The position numbers and the translations under genes are program-made. 64,000 nt of DNA from Magicicada septendecula (Eukaryota; Arthropoda; Insecta; Hemiptera; Cicadidae): positions 406,951,969 to 407,015,968 of the forward strand of contig CM068371.1 in NCBI GenBank assembly GCA_034769895.1. Reading direction: 5' to 3'. Numbering within the stretch: the stretch's first letter is position 1; every line of letters starts with the position of its first letter. Positions 48,068-61,098 of this stretch are shown piece after piece. Under the pieces are notes generated by a model. That model was not told the DNA's origin, searched no databases, and worked only from the letters and a program-made list of their open reading frames with translations.

Positions 48068-48507
48068 TTATTGGCTCTATGCATGATACATAGTGGTTGT
48101 ATCCGTAATATGTGTCGACGATCTCTAGACACTGCTAGTCTGACGTCACTAACAGTAGGCGGTCCTTAGCTACGTTTCCGGTAGAGCGTCTTGTTGATCG
48201 CTCAAATTGTTCGCTCCTGCGCCATTTTTTCCAGCGTCATTTGTTTCTCTTGGCGTCCCAACAGCGCACATACTTGTTTCACTGCGTGCGTGCACCGTCA
48301 CATTCACGCACAGTTCTGAGAAATAGAGGGTGGTGCATACCTCGACAGATTACACAACGGACTATTATGCCTTGCCTTTGTTCTGAAACTGTTTTGCTAC
48401 ACGTGGCCTGTTACAAAGGAATTAACGTTTGTTGGAAAATAAACCTTTTACAATAATTTTTTATAAAAATCCCGAAATGAAATACCCCATATTTTTGACA
48501 CGTTACA
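48068..48507 (-). repeat. 5' LTR of E, outer part
   Basis: Matches 34172-34621; ends at the AACC duplication. Confidence 0.92.
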
Positions 48508-48511
48508 AACC

Positions 48512-50624
48512 CTAGTCACTATGTATTATCTAAATTGAAAAGAGCGGAGTGTGAAGAGAGTAAGTTAGTTCTCTATTCTCCCGTATTCACCAGCTGTCTG
48601 CAATCGAGCGCTGTCATTAGCGAATGACCCATTCTTATAGGTTAAGTTGTTCCACTTGACGCTTTTATCACTTTCTTTCCCTGTAAATTACACCCTATTC
48701 GAAATACAATAACTATTCTACAATAACACAGACTCGTCAAATACAAGAAGGATTCTTTATTTTATATTATTTTAGATTTCCAACAGTTACTTTCTTCGGT
48801 TATTAAAGCATCATATCGATCATACAATACCGAATCGATTTGTTATTGAACTCGTGGTTTATGTTACAATTTAATTATAATTTTCAGTTTATCTCTTATC
48901 TCAGGGTACATGTAATTCTTTTAACTATTAGTAAGGCCAGGTAATGCAAATTCAGGTTACTAGGTATTACAATTTAAATTAAAATCTTATTATATAAAGT
49001 ATTAACATAAGCAGGTTTTTACCAAGCGTTTACAAGATACTCATCCAGGCCGTGTTCCACTAACGATGTCAGATCTACGAGTGATGAAGAACGGCTCGAA
49101 TATTTCCAACTCCGGCTTCTCAATAAAAGTTCTTGTTAGTGTCCCGGGATGTAATGGAAAGTTCAGTTCTTGATCTTCGCTGATTTTTCCGTTTCTGGTG
49201 GTCTCAGGTCCCGATGGAATTAGTGTAGTATTAAGTTCTTGCTCTGCAGTCAAAAGTGAGGTTCAGTAGGTAAATTTAATTCTCCTTGATTTTTGTTGTA
49301 TGGTATTCATTCAATTCAACTTCTCCTGGTCTGGATTATCTGCATTTATTTATGGTTTCTGTTATAACTCATTTGGTGGTAAGTTTAGTTCATTTTTCTT
49401 AAGGTTTTTGATTTGAATTTTGTAGATAGGTAGTTTATATTCTCAAAGCGATAGTTTAGGAAGCCGTCCAATCCGTCTTTTTAATTAGTGATTATATTTT
49501 AATGTTGATTTGTAATAATTTTATTCATGAGGTTTTGTGGTTTTCTGGCGATTTTTAATGACTGAACTGTCCTCGTTTATATATAACAATTGAATGTCTA
49601 AATCAACAAGATTTCTTGCATTTTGTTGCCCTAACAACCATTGCTTCTTCTGTCATTGGATAATATTTGGTATCCTAGAGCCAGAATTAGGAAATATTCT
49701 TAATAAAATACTCCCTGCTTGGAATTACACTAAATCATATAAAACTTTCACATAATCTGCCTTATTAAACCGTATACATTTTACTACATTTTCTTCTTAA
49801 TTGACTTAATTTAAAAGGTATTAATTTCTTTTTCCAAAATACTAATTTTTAGGCCTATTAGTTTTATTACATGTGTTATAATTTTTGTTTTTAATTTAAT
49901 TTTTCTTACCTGACCTACTGTACAAAGAGTCACTGGCTTATGGCCCATTATTTCAATTTTAATTTCATGATTTCAATTCATTATTTTTATTTAGTTCATC
50001 ATTGGTTCAATGATTTATAAATTGGTTTTTAACATAATTATAATGACCACTTGACAACTTATTAACACTTATTGTCTTCCTGGCCAAGTTTACAAATATT
50101 ATTTTAAAACATCTTCATTAATTATTTAAAGTAAATACACTTAACATAATACCATACATAATAAATATACTTGTATGTAATTACTTAAATACAAGTTTAA
50201 CATGAATGAAATGAGTACCCATTACTTAGTACTTCCTTAAAGCAATGGTTCCACACCTGCTACATATAAAACACAAAATAAATATCATGTAAACACAATA
50301 TCATGATAAAGTACAACAACTAGTACATTTTATAAAACATTAAATATTAATTGAACAGTCTATTATATTCAAACTCATCCACAGTAAACTCATTAGACAC
50401 AGTGTTTATAGTTTACATCTTACACTGCTCATTACATATTTTATATTTAGGTACACTTTCAATATTTTATTACCTAGTAACCTTACTAGGTATCCTCAAT
50501 ACATTTTTTAGGTGAGATTGGCCCTCTTGTACTTAATTATGGCATACCTTGGGCATTGTTTCAGTTATTTTGACAAAGTTTTTTATGTAACGTCGGGAAC
50601 CTTAACTTTGTTACGTTACATAAT
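48512..50624 (-). repeat. 5' LTR of D, outer fragment
   Basis: Matches 25527-27620. One small insertion relative to the 3' copy (an ACCATACAT-like segment near 50150). Confidence 0.9.
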
Positions 50625-50707
50625 ATATATAGAGCAACAGTTTGTAAGAAACAAAAAATTTTGTTTTCTCTTCTCAAAATGCAAACAATAAAGAGATTGG
50701 AGTTGAA

Positions 50708-50868
50708 ATGAGTGAGTCGGCTGGTGTGGGGGAACGGGTTCATTCAACCCCAGTAAATTGGTCCAAAGAATACAGCTTAACTGAGTCAGCAATAGATGAC
50801 TTGAGTACTCAGTCAACTCCAACCTCGACAAAATGTAACAATCAATTTGATAATGATATAATGAATAT
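50708..50868 (+). pseudogene. F gag-like protein, N-terminal piece
   Basis: ATG at 50708. MSESAGVGERVHSTPVNWSK shares the VHSTP motif with the H Gag N-terminus; TPTSTK resembles TPISTR of A. The natural frame ends at the ATAT where I is inserted, and the rest starts at 53966. The apparent continuation to a stop at 50896 is I sequence. Confidence 0.6.
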
Positions 50869-53800
50869 TGTCAAATATCCAGATTACGGTCTATAAAATG
50901 ACTGGTATACGTGTTTGTTCAATCCCCGTTTGGAGTGTTACTCTGTTACGTAATGAGGTTACTATTTGAAAATGTTTATTACTGTTATAAAATGTTTAAT
51001 TGGGTCTCTCTATGCAGTAATTATTTTTATAATTGATAAAGTTATAAGTTATTATTAGCGATTTGGTTTATTCACACTTTTGTCATTTAATTAATGTTTA
51101 GTTATTATGAGTAAACTTGTCGATCCGTTGATGAATGTAACTGTTGCGTCGAACTTGAAGTCGAAATCCTCTTCTATTAAAATTGTCATCTGGGTAAGTC
51201 AAGTATTGTCACGACAAAGTTTATTAATAAAATTAAACTTCACGTACCTGGTTTGAAGTACTTGATGTTCCGACGTTCACAGTTAAATTATAAACTGTCA
51301 AGTTCTTTGTTGATCAGTATAATGTTTTGTAAAAAAGCGTTTTACAACACCTTAAATATTATTTGGGCGCCATATGGGTTTTCTCTATAGAAATGTCCCA
51401 TAAAAATGAACTTCTAAGTCAATAATTGAGTGTATTAATCTTTACTGCTTCTATCTTTAAATGTTATTTAGATTGAGAATAATTTAAATAGTATACTTGG
51501 TGATTCACTGTTAGATATACCTCAGTGTTTGCAAAACTGATAGTTGATTATTTATATTGAAATAATTAATACAAAGGTTGATGCTATATAACACTGGTGG
51601 TTTATTATAACCTATTGAACGGGTTTGACAAATACATTTAATAACAATAAAATTCGGATCACAAGTTGTCCGTTTTAATAACTGGTCTAGCTCAGTTTTA
51701 AGCACAATAAAAACTCTTATTCTTACTAACAAAATATTTATCTTACTTGATTAAATACCTCAAGGGTGGTATCTTTAAAATACAGAATAGAACGTTCTTA
51801 TTTTTTCTTTCAAAAACACTACTATGATATCATAATTCTGGTTAAGCCTCTTTGATAAATTTCAATTGAATAAATTTAGAAACGAGAAGTTCGTTTGTTA
51901 GACTCGAACTGATTTTATAGTTATAACAATTATAGTACATATACTCTTACGTCGGGATATATTTACCCCTCTAAATAAATTGATTATAATGTTCTCTACA
52001 AATAGTATTATTGTTTTTGCGTCAGTACAAAGTGTGTTAAGTTCTACAATCAACTGATGATATGTAAACAATAAATTTGATCACCGTACTACCTGGTTTT
52101 TTAATCGTATCGATTAAAAATAAACACTATTTCTTTTATGAATTTGCTAACTGCTATAAGTTTTTATTGTTCGACTAAGCTTTTCGTCATTACTGACATC
52201 TTCAGGTCTTAAACAACCAGGTTGTTTAAGACCTGAAGATGTCAGTAATGACGAAAAGCTTAGTCGAACAATAAAAAATTATAGCAGTTAGCAAATTCAT
52301 AAAAGAAATAGTAAGGATGGCTGCTAATTTAAACAATACGAAGAATAAAAATAAACACTTTAACGATCGGATTATAGTGATTGTTAATACACTTCACTTA
52401 AATCGCACTTGGAAACGAGAATAACCTTCTTCTGACTAATAATAGGTTACTGCCTTTACAGGTTATGTTTGATGGTCTCGTTCCGATACACGCACTAATT
52501 ATTTAAAGTCACAATTAACTCTCGATACACTTAGGTGAGATGATTCGTATTTTCAATAGTTAATTTTACAAAATTTACTGCAATTACTTCAATTGTACTG
52601 TTGTTGTTGGTTATTACAATATAAACACAATGCAGAACGCAAACGATTAGCTTGTGGATGAAAATGCCAATGCGGGTTTCTCAGCGCGCCGTCGATTATA
52701 TAGCAGCCTGTTGATCGCCGCTAGGATTCATTTTCGCTAAGTAAACTCGTTCGTGATTGGTACAAAATTATGTCATGATGACGTAATGTTATTAATAAAC
52801 ATCACCGATACGTATTCTGTACTCACTTACCGTTGTTATTAGTATTTACATGAACTTCTTCAAATCTTGCCAAAAAATGATGCTAACATTAATTACTTGA
52901 CTATTACAATTCCATTTTTGATACTACTACTATCAAATTGTAGCTTAGTTTCTGATCTTCAATTTGATGTGGCTTGAGGCCAGTTTGAACATAGTTTTCA
53001 TTAACAATACTTTAAATTACTGTCCTAAGACATAGTTTTCTATTGTCGTCTGCTAACAATGCAAACTCGACTATTTTCCTTTCTTTGATATTTGATTGAT
53101 TACATTTGTTTTCTCCTTTGAACGTTATTAAATAATTAAAATTACATACATTATTAAACCTAAATGTTGCCTATAGCTAAACAATATAAATTCTTAGTCT
53201 AATTATGTCGATACAATACTTTGAAAATTCCTAATTCCCTAATTACATTTTTACATTGCCTACTCATTTCTAGGGCATATAATATCAGTCAAGTGGTGGT
53301 ACTTCACACCTTATTCATTATATTTATCATTCTATTAGTTTGTGCTAATTAGGGGTTCTGGTTCCCTATCATTTCACTGACATAAACTTGGTCATACAGG
53401 GCCTGGATATAATTCTGTTACAAGGTTTATTCCCTGATCATTATTATCTTTACACATATATTATTTATTTGAGAAGTTACCTATTTACACATAAGGCTTC
53501 CGTTTATAATTACTCTTAATCTATACTGCTACACATTTGTTGGTAATTCTATTTTTTACAATATTGTGGCTACAGCTAGCATAGTACATAGTATTTGTTA
53601 ATTCTATATCATGGTTCTATTTATTTCAGCCAATATGCTGTTATTTGTTACTGTGTTATTAAAGTCAGTGGTTAGTTTGATTATCCTGTATGACTCTACT
53701 CATCAATGTTTTTAACTGGCTTACTTGACAGCTTATTTGTGAATCTTTGCTTGTCCATTTGTCATAGTCAGTCATTGTATTGAAGTTGTAGTGTCATGCA

Positions 53801-53961
53801 GTGGATTCATCACTGCTTCTTGGGTTCCCTCCTCTTCTTTCTTCTTAGCTGGTCCTTTCTCTTCTTTGTTACATTCAAGTTTATTACTCATTTACAACTC
53901 TAGTGTTAGATTTCACACTTCTGGTGTTCATTATGGTTATGGAACATTTTGTGATGTTACA
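50869..53961. mobile_element. Insertion I: 3.1-kb non-coding LTR-type unit
   Basis: TG...CA ends (TGTCAAATATCC ... GATGTTACA) flanked by ATAT (50865-50868, 53962-53965). Removing I plus one ATAT puts the F frame back in phase at the junction (DNDIMN then MLRII). No gag or pol motifs. A Penelope-type foldback is inserted inside. Probably a long solo LTR, not clearly related to G. Confidence 0.7.
52129..52345 (+). mobile_element. Foldback insertion, Penelope-terminal-like
   Basis: Two 93-bp arms (52126-52218 and 52220-52312) form an inverted repeat with one mismatch and a single-base centre. The insertion is flanked by a 14-bp direct repeat TAAAAATAAACACT (52115-52128, 52346-52359). The arms carry ACCTGAAGATGTCAGTAATG then ACGAAAAGC, a hairpin signature I associate with Penelope-like termini. 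The right side has a 33-bp unpaired extension. Confidence 0.6.
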
Positions 53962-53965
53962 ATAT

Positions 53966-55125
53966 GTTACGAATAATATCAAAGGATATTTATGAGCAGA
54001 AAAGTGAAATTAAAGAAATAAAAAATAATTTTGATGAGAAATTCAATGAGCAGAGTGTAAGGTTAAACGAAAAGTTTGACAAATTTGATGAGAAATTTAA
54101 TGAAGTAAAGAATGAAATTAAGAGACAAAATTTGTATTTTAACAAACAATTTGACGAAATGAATAAAAGGTTAGACAAGAAATTAAATCAGATAAGGAAT
54201 AAGAAGGTAAGTAGCAGTGACAATATGACGAAAAATAAGGAAGAAAGAATTAATAACAAGGTGAGTAATAATGATGATTTGAATAATGAGTTTACAAGTG
54301 GTGACAATGATATAATTAAAGATGTGGTGCTAGAGAGTAAGGTTGTGAATATTGGGAGTACTGATGAAATTTTAGAGGGAGTAGAATGTAATGATGGAAT
54401 GTTAGTGTGTGTTGATGAGTCAGAGAGAAAGTGGAGAAAGAGTATACAGGTAGAGGGGTTGCAGGGGGTAAATTTTTCCCGTGATGTTGTAGTTGGGGGA
54501 GAAGAAAAGGCTTCACGAGCGTATTTGGAAGACACAAGGTCTGCAAATAGCCGTCCCTGGATTTTTTGTGCACCTGATAGGTGGTGCAACAATAAAGTAG
54601 TAGTGTCCCCTGCATATATTGAGAGAGAGAGTGTGACTTGGTGTTATGGTGAGAGATATTTTGAGAGAGAGAGAGAGAGAGAGAGGTATTGTGATGAGAG
54701 AGAGAGAAAGAGAGAGATAGAGATTTTTGAGATTAATAGAGGTTATGAAATGTTAGTGCAGAGTTTAGATTGAGAGAGGTGAGCAGATTGACTTACCTTG
54801 TGAAATAGATACTGATGATATTGATGATACTGTTGTAGTTAATAAACACTTACATTATGATGTAATTGATATAGTGAAGGAATATGATGATAGGATGTAC
54901 GTTTTTATATTAACAAAAAATACTGACGGAGACAAGACCAAAAATACCAAAGTAAACGGATTTTATGAGTTAATAGGGGAGAATAATCTGGTGCATTATT
55001 CTTATGGTAGAGGGAAAATTTTAATATGCAAGGCTTATTATATAAATAGTAATAACGATAGGAGTGTAATTAAAGACGATAAATTTTATGTAAAAGTAAG
55101 ATTATTATTTGATGATGGTGGATAA
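53966..55125 (+). pseudogene. F gag-like coiled-coil protein, main part
   Basis: The frame to 54773 holds a coiled coil (NNFDEKFNEQSVRLNEKFDK), an Asn/Asp linker and the family C-terminal domain: GVNFSRDVVVG, ASRAYLEDTRSANSRPWIFC, DRWC, SPAYIERE, WCYGERY, an ERER run encoded by a (GA)n tract, and KREIEIFEINRGYEML. After a frameshift near 54775 the protein continues (EQIDLPCEIDTDDIDD) to YVFILTKNTDGD and a Tyr/Lys-rich end at 55125, the most complete C-terminus of the four copies. No zinc finger or pol. Function unknown; it may copackage with Gag of E/H-like elements. Confidence 0.65.
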
Positions 55126-56311
55126 GTGTTTTATTGTGTATGAACATTTAAATATGTGAACAGTGTGGTTTTGAAATGGATTGTTTTATGAACTGATTTA
55201 TGGTCAATGAGAAAATAATAAGTTGGATTGTATATTTTTGTGTGTTAATGTCAAGGTATTTGTGTATTACATTATGTTGTATATTATATGTTGTGTAAAC
55301 CATGTATGTAATAGGAATTTATAGTGGAATTGATTTAATAAATAAAGTATAACTTTTTTTTTGTCTTAATAAATAAAGAGGATAATCGTGAAGTCTAAGG
55401 TAATTAAAGTAACTTTGTGTTGGTAAATTGTTTGAATTAAATAATTGAAGATTAATTAATTATTGTTGTATAAAAAGATTTGAAAATGAAGTTAAATGAT
55501 TTATGAGATTTAGATTATCTAAAGAATAGTAAATGATTAAACATAAGTAGGGTCATAGAGTGTGTGGCGAGGAGGTTGCTACAGGGGTAGTAACGTTAAA
55601 CAAATATTAAGCATTAAATATATGGTGTTGAACATAAAAGATAATTATGATTCTGCTTTAAAGAAGTATTAGGATCAGGAAAACTGATCAATGAAGTTTA
55701 AATAGTTAGATTGTTTGCCTTAATAAAGTTGTGTCTTGAATTCTATATGATAGAGATATAGATAATTGTTGTTGGTTTTAGGAAACCTAATGAATTATTT
55801 TACGTGTTGTTATCTTAGTATAAGAGTATATTTTTCTTGTGGTGAAAAGAGCTAAGATATTGTTCTGGAGTCAAAAAATTATTTGATAAATGTAGGAAGG
55901 CAGAAAGAGAAGGAGACATTCTGTCGTAAATCTTGTTTGTTTGGTATTTGAAAATTTAGGAGTTAAGAAAACCAATGCCTCTTAACATAAACCAATGCAG
56001 CTAAGGGGAGACATATCAGTTGTGGATATGGGATTATACAAGGCCACTATTTAATTTTTTGTATTCGATGTTTCAGAGTTTAGTGATGCTGTGACGGCGG
56101 TCCTGAGCTGGCCAGCGCGTCAGAGCAGGAACGTCAAGTGCCTGGATGGCCTTGCGGTGTTGGGATCTCGCAAGAGAAGTCCAGTAAGGTCAGGCAGGTA
56201 CTGTCATCATCATTGGACCAAGGTTGAGTGATTTGTATTTCTTTTATATAAACAGTACAGGGGGTTGTGGCAACCTATCCGGCCTGATCCCTTTAGGAAG
56301 TGTGAATGAGT
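55126..56311 (+). other. 3' non-coding region of F
   Basis: AT-rich to about 55950, then a block very similar to A 1122-1470 (sense), with the hairpin at 56156-56184 (core GTGTTGGGATCTC, GCAA loop, GAGAAGTCCAG). It is bounded by TGTTTCAG upstream and GTTGAGT downstream. Confidence 0.7.
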
Positions 56312-56351
56312 CAATGAGAGTTTTTATGTTTCGACATAAAACCTCTCATTG
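56312..56351 (+). promoter_or_regulatory. PPT-proximal RNA stem-loop (F)
   Basis: CAATGAGAG pairs with CTCTCATTG; the helix extends through TTTTATG/CATAAAA to a UUCG loop closed by U-A, where A has C-G. Confidence 0.85.
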
Positions 56352-56360
56352 AGGAGGTTT
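56351..56360 (+). other. Polypurine tract of F
   Basis: GAGGAGGTTT directly before the LTR start TGTAACGG. Confidence 0.8.
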
Positions 56361-57763
<1,403 letters not shown>

Positions 57764-57801
57764 AAATAATTAGTATCTGTAGAAACATTTATTTCCTGTA
57801 G

Positions 57802-57939
57802 GGTCAAGTGAAGAGCTTGAGGCAGAGTCTGAAGTTTCAGACATGTCAGCAGATGGTGAAGAAGAAGATTTATCACAGCTTCCAGACAAATATCTAATAT
57901 TTATGACAGGATCAAAAACATATACGCCTCATCAGATAG
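57802..57939 (+). CDS. Candidate host exon, acidic then KYLIFMTGSKTYTPHQI
   Basis: Acceptor TTATTTCCTGTAG and donor G|GTATGT flank a 138-bp open segment reading SSEELEAESEVSDMSADG, then EEEDLSQLPDKYLIF and MTGSKTYTPHQI. It begins with two bases of a codon, complementing the one base left by the exon at 10336-10463. The sequence is protein-like and unlike transposon coding around it. I do not recognise the gene. It looks like a conserved segment following an acidic serine-rich region. Confidence 0.55.
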
Positions 57940-59082
57940 GTATGTAGTTATATTCTGTTTTTTGTTTTTTCCTCCCAATTGCCTTTTTCTAATCCTTTCT
58001 GCCTCTCAGTCCCAAATCCTGCCGCATCACTCCATAATATTTCCTCTATGTAAAGTTTTTAAAATATGCGTAACCATACCCATATATAAAGCTCAGCTGA
58101 CTTGATGTAACGGTTGTCAGCAGTAGACAGGTGGATAAAAGATTGCGTTATTGTGTCATGCATATAATGTTAGCAGCCATATTCTTTCCTATTGTTTCTA
58201 GTTGAAAGCCTGTTATCATACAAAGATAATAAGTAATTATGAGTTTTCATATTTGTGGTTGTGAACTATAGAAGATTAACTATAAAGTATTATTTTTTGC
58301 AAAACAATACTGTCAGATTGTTTACAAGATAGTGATGATTCACGATTTTGTAAAAGCTCACTTCGTACTTGATTTTGTGTACATCGGATTTTTATCTATA
58401 TGAAGTAGGCTTTCCATTCAGGTTGAATTTTTTGCATATTTTTGAAGTACACATATTATGAGTATTAACCACTGTCCACAGATATTTAAAACTAGACGCT
58501 TCTTGAAATTTATATTCACCAAATCCGAACAGTTTCCCACTCTTTCCTTTTTTTCTGCTGCAGTTTCATATACCAACCTCATACACTATATTCTTCTGCA
58601 ATTACCCTTCATACTGTTTGTGTTTCCTTTCATGATGTAAATAGCTCCATTAGTGTACATATTAAACAAATATATAAAGAGGGATAATTCCACCATGGTT
58701 GCCTATTCCTGGAAAAAACAGTAGGATATGTAACCAGCTTAAGGTTGGTCCTCCTTTCGGGACAGTTCCTTGCCTTAGGAATAAGAGATGCCCTCAACCT
58801 CTACCTGCTCATTTGCCATCTACGAAGGCACATGGTAGAAGGAGGTACCTTCCCCTAGGGACCACTTGGCTATCAGAGCGTCATATGTTAATCTGGTTAC
58901 GATTGTATAAAATAATTGGAAGGTGAAGTTGATATAGGAGAAGCTTTATAATGGGAGAGTCGTTTGGCGGGGATGTCCAAACCATCTAGGTTTCCAACTG
59001 GTTTACCCAATGGCTTTTTGCTTGTAAATATCATTAAACAGCCTGTGTCAAGTTATGACATGTATTAGAGTAGTTTGGTTGG
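57940..59082. other. No gene recognised
   Basis: Intron-like DNA if 57802-57939 is an exon. A more GC-rich patch at 58690-58930 has an open 75-codon frame that I cannot assign and that may belong to a repeat. Confidence 0.35.
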
Positions 59083-59345
59083 GCAGTATAGCACAGTGGA
59101 AGAATGCTCACTTTGTCATGCTGCATCGTAGGTTTGGCTCAAGTTTGAGTGAATCCATCTTCATCTACCTACTAGTGCAGCAAAACAGCAGTCTGACTGA
59201 GATGCCAAAATTCAGTCAAACAAATATAACGTCTACACATGAACATCCCTCCTCACCTTGTAGCTCTCCACTGCACATTGTTAAACACAGGCTGATGTCT
59301 CTATTTAATGTGCGGTAAAAATGTACCTTGGCTAGACCACACAAC
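59083..59345 (+). mobile_element. tRNA-derived SINE
   Basis: The RNA polymerase III A box TAGCACAGTGG (59089-59099) fits TRGCNNAGYGG, and GGTTTGGCTCA (59131-59141) is a near match to the B box, 31 bp away. The downstream body is non-coding. The 3' limit is approximate. Confidence 0.6.
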
Positions 59346-59439
59346 AACAATTGGGCCTAATGCTGAAGAGAAGATTATGATGTCATGATTTTGTTTGTAC
59401 TATTACGGATTCATCTGGCTAGGATTTGTCTAGCATAAG

Positions 59440-59925
59440 CTATATTCACTTTTTTTAGATTAGTAAAAATTCTTTTTTTTCTTAGCCTTCTTCTTGGCTG
59501 CACTACCTCTTCCGGAAATCATCTTGTCCTCAAGACGTCCCACACTGATTTCTGGGCATGCAATTCAGGGTGATTCAGGGAAGAAGGTCTTGCAGCATTC
59601 TTTCTAAATGGGTGCACCAATTAATTTTCTGTTCATTAATTTTGTTATGTATTTTGTCTGTTAGCATGAAGCCTTTTACAGGTCTGAGAAATGTAATTTC
59701 TACTGGTGTAATTTCCTTCTGTCTTTCTTTGAAAGTACACGTCTCACTCCAACTGCCTCAGGTACTGTCATTTTTTGTAAAACTTCAGTTTAATTTTTTC
59801 TACTTTTAAAATAAAGATTCTAAAAATTGTTCAATGTATATACTTAAATCTATTAAGTTTATTTTCAACATCACAATCTGCTGTGCAAGATATTTGACAT
59901 CCAAGATAGTCAAAACTGGACACCT
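59440..59925 (-). pseudogene. LINE reverse transcriptase C-terminal fragment
   Basis: Minus-strand pieces in shifting frames: SSFDYLGCQISCTADCDVEN (just inside 59925), KLKFYKK, VLSKKDRRKL, FLRPVKGFMLTDKIHNK and CTHLERMLQDLLP. This is the usual tail of a LINE RT in animals. H is inserted at its 5' side (59926), so the upstream part should lie beyond the window. Confidence 0.65.
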
Positions 59926-61079
59926 TGTAACGGGGCTAAAAGAGGGAGAGGGTTTTATTTCATTTTTAATATAAATTTGGTTTTCATCTGCGTGGTCAGT
60001 CCCATGGTAATTGAAATTGGCATCGAACAAAGGAACTGTGAGGTAAAGTTGTGTAAGTAGTCGGTACAATGGAATGCGGCATATTGTCCACAACAGTTTA
60101 ATTCCAAGAACTTCAGTGCGGTGTGACACACTTGTGCGCTCAACAACAACCAGGCGCGCGGACAGGACGCCAAGCATCCTCAACAGACTTTGTGAAAAAA
60201 TGGCGAAACGATGAACGTTTTGGGCCATGCGCTCGGTAGCAGGTGGAAATAAAATTAAAATACGCCTATCTTAGTGACGTAACCAGTGACAGTGAGATTT
60301 CGTCGACGTCCAACACACGTAAATAACACGTGTTGTGTGTGCAGTGACGAGGACTTTAACACCAACAGGCATTGAGTTCCTCTCCAGCAAACCAAACGTG
60401 GTGGGAGAATTTTTGGTAGCGTTCCGCCCAGTCGACATACAATATAGGCCACGCGTGGTACCTATCAGTTTTCTGCCCGGGAAAATTTTCATATTTTTTA
60501 GGTCGGCCGACCAACCAAGTTTGTATCGGAGTTTGTAAAGCAGTATAAAAAAGTTGAGATTAATATGTAACGCCATAAAATCAAGTGAGTGCGTAGTAAA
60601 AATGAACTAACCACCGTTTGGACATAGTGCAAGAAATTTACAGAACACGCCATGTGGTCGACAGTGACGCCGTTTCAGAAAGTAACAATATTCCTTTACA
60701 CCTTTTCTTATGTTCTATAAAAAGGGGGTTTTAAAAGTCTGAATGTGAGAGTGTGGCAAGCTGGGTTCGCCTTGATTAATTAAAAGTATATTAGAATAAG
60801 AAAAATGTTTAAATAAATGGGCATGTTGTATCTGTCTTAAAAAGGAGAGAAAAGTTGAGTTTTAGTTGAAATTTTATTTAAAATGAAATAATCATATAAT
60901 AAAATTTTGAATTCCATCAAACAAAATGAGTGTAGCATACGTTTGTTATGTAACCTTATAATCACACTTGCATTACACCGTTCGTGTGACATAACCCTGG
61001 GCTGGATGAAGATTAAAAGGTAAGTGGGAGAGAAATATTTTTGTGATTCAAATGTACTAAATTAATCGTAACATCACAG
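59926..61079 (+). repeat. 5' LTR of H
   Basis: Begins TGTAACGGGGC and ends near ATCACA before the PBS. The 3' LTR needed to fix the right boundary is off-window (GTAACA at 61068-61073 is an alternative end). Confidence 0.65.
60716..60724 (+). promoter_or_regulatory. TATA box in LTR H
   Basis: TATAAAAAG followed by GGGGG, well placed in the LTR. Initiation would be expected near 60746. Confidence 0.5.
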
Positions 61080-61080
61080 A

Positions 61081-61098
61081 TGGCGCCACGAACTGGAA
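61081..61098 (+). other. Primer binding site of H
   Basis: TGGCGCCACGAACTGGAA after the LTR. It differs from the sites of A/B/F, D and E. Confidence 0.6.

Larger units (their letters stand above)
33455..48507 (-). mobile_element. Element E: Ty3/gypsy-type element with intact pol, split by G
   Basis: Perfect target duplication AACC (33451-33454, 48508-48511) inside the D 5' LTR. LTRs at 33455-34621 and 43827-44545 plus 48068-48507. The interior on the minus strand holds PBS, gag (broken), pol (1125 codons, open), a 3.9-kb 3' non-coding region and PPT. The LTR copies differ by roughly 1-2%. Confidence 0.93.
25286..50624 (-). mobile_element. Element D: full-length Ty3/gypsy-type element, split by E
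   Basis: LTRs of about 2.3 kb (25286-27620; 33225-33454 plus 48512-50624) flank gag and pol read on the minus strand. Flanks are ATAT on both sides (25282-25285, 50625-50628) if the LTR ends in TAAT after GTTACA. D interrupts the leader of F. Pol carries several stops and frameshifts. Confidence 0.85.

Noticed and set aside
58699..58926. 75-codon ORF as a host exon
   Set aside because: No splice sites fit its ends and its composition is not clearly protein-like; left unassigned.
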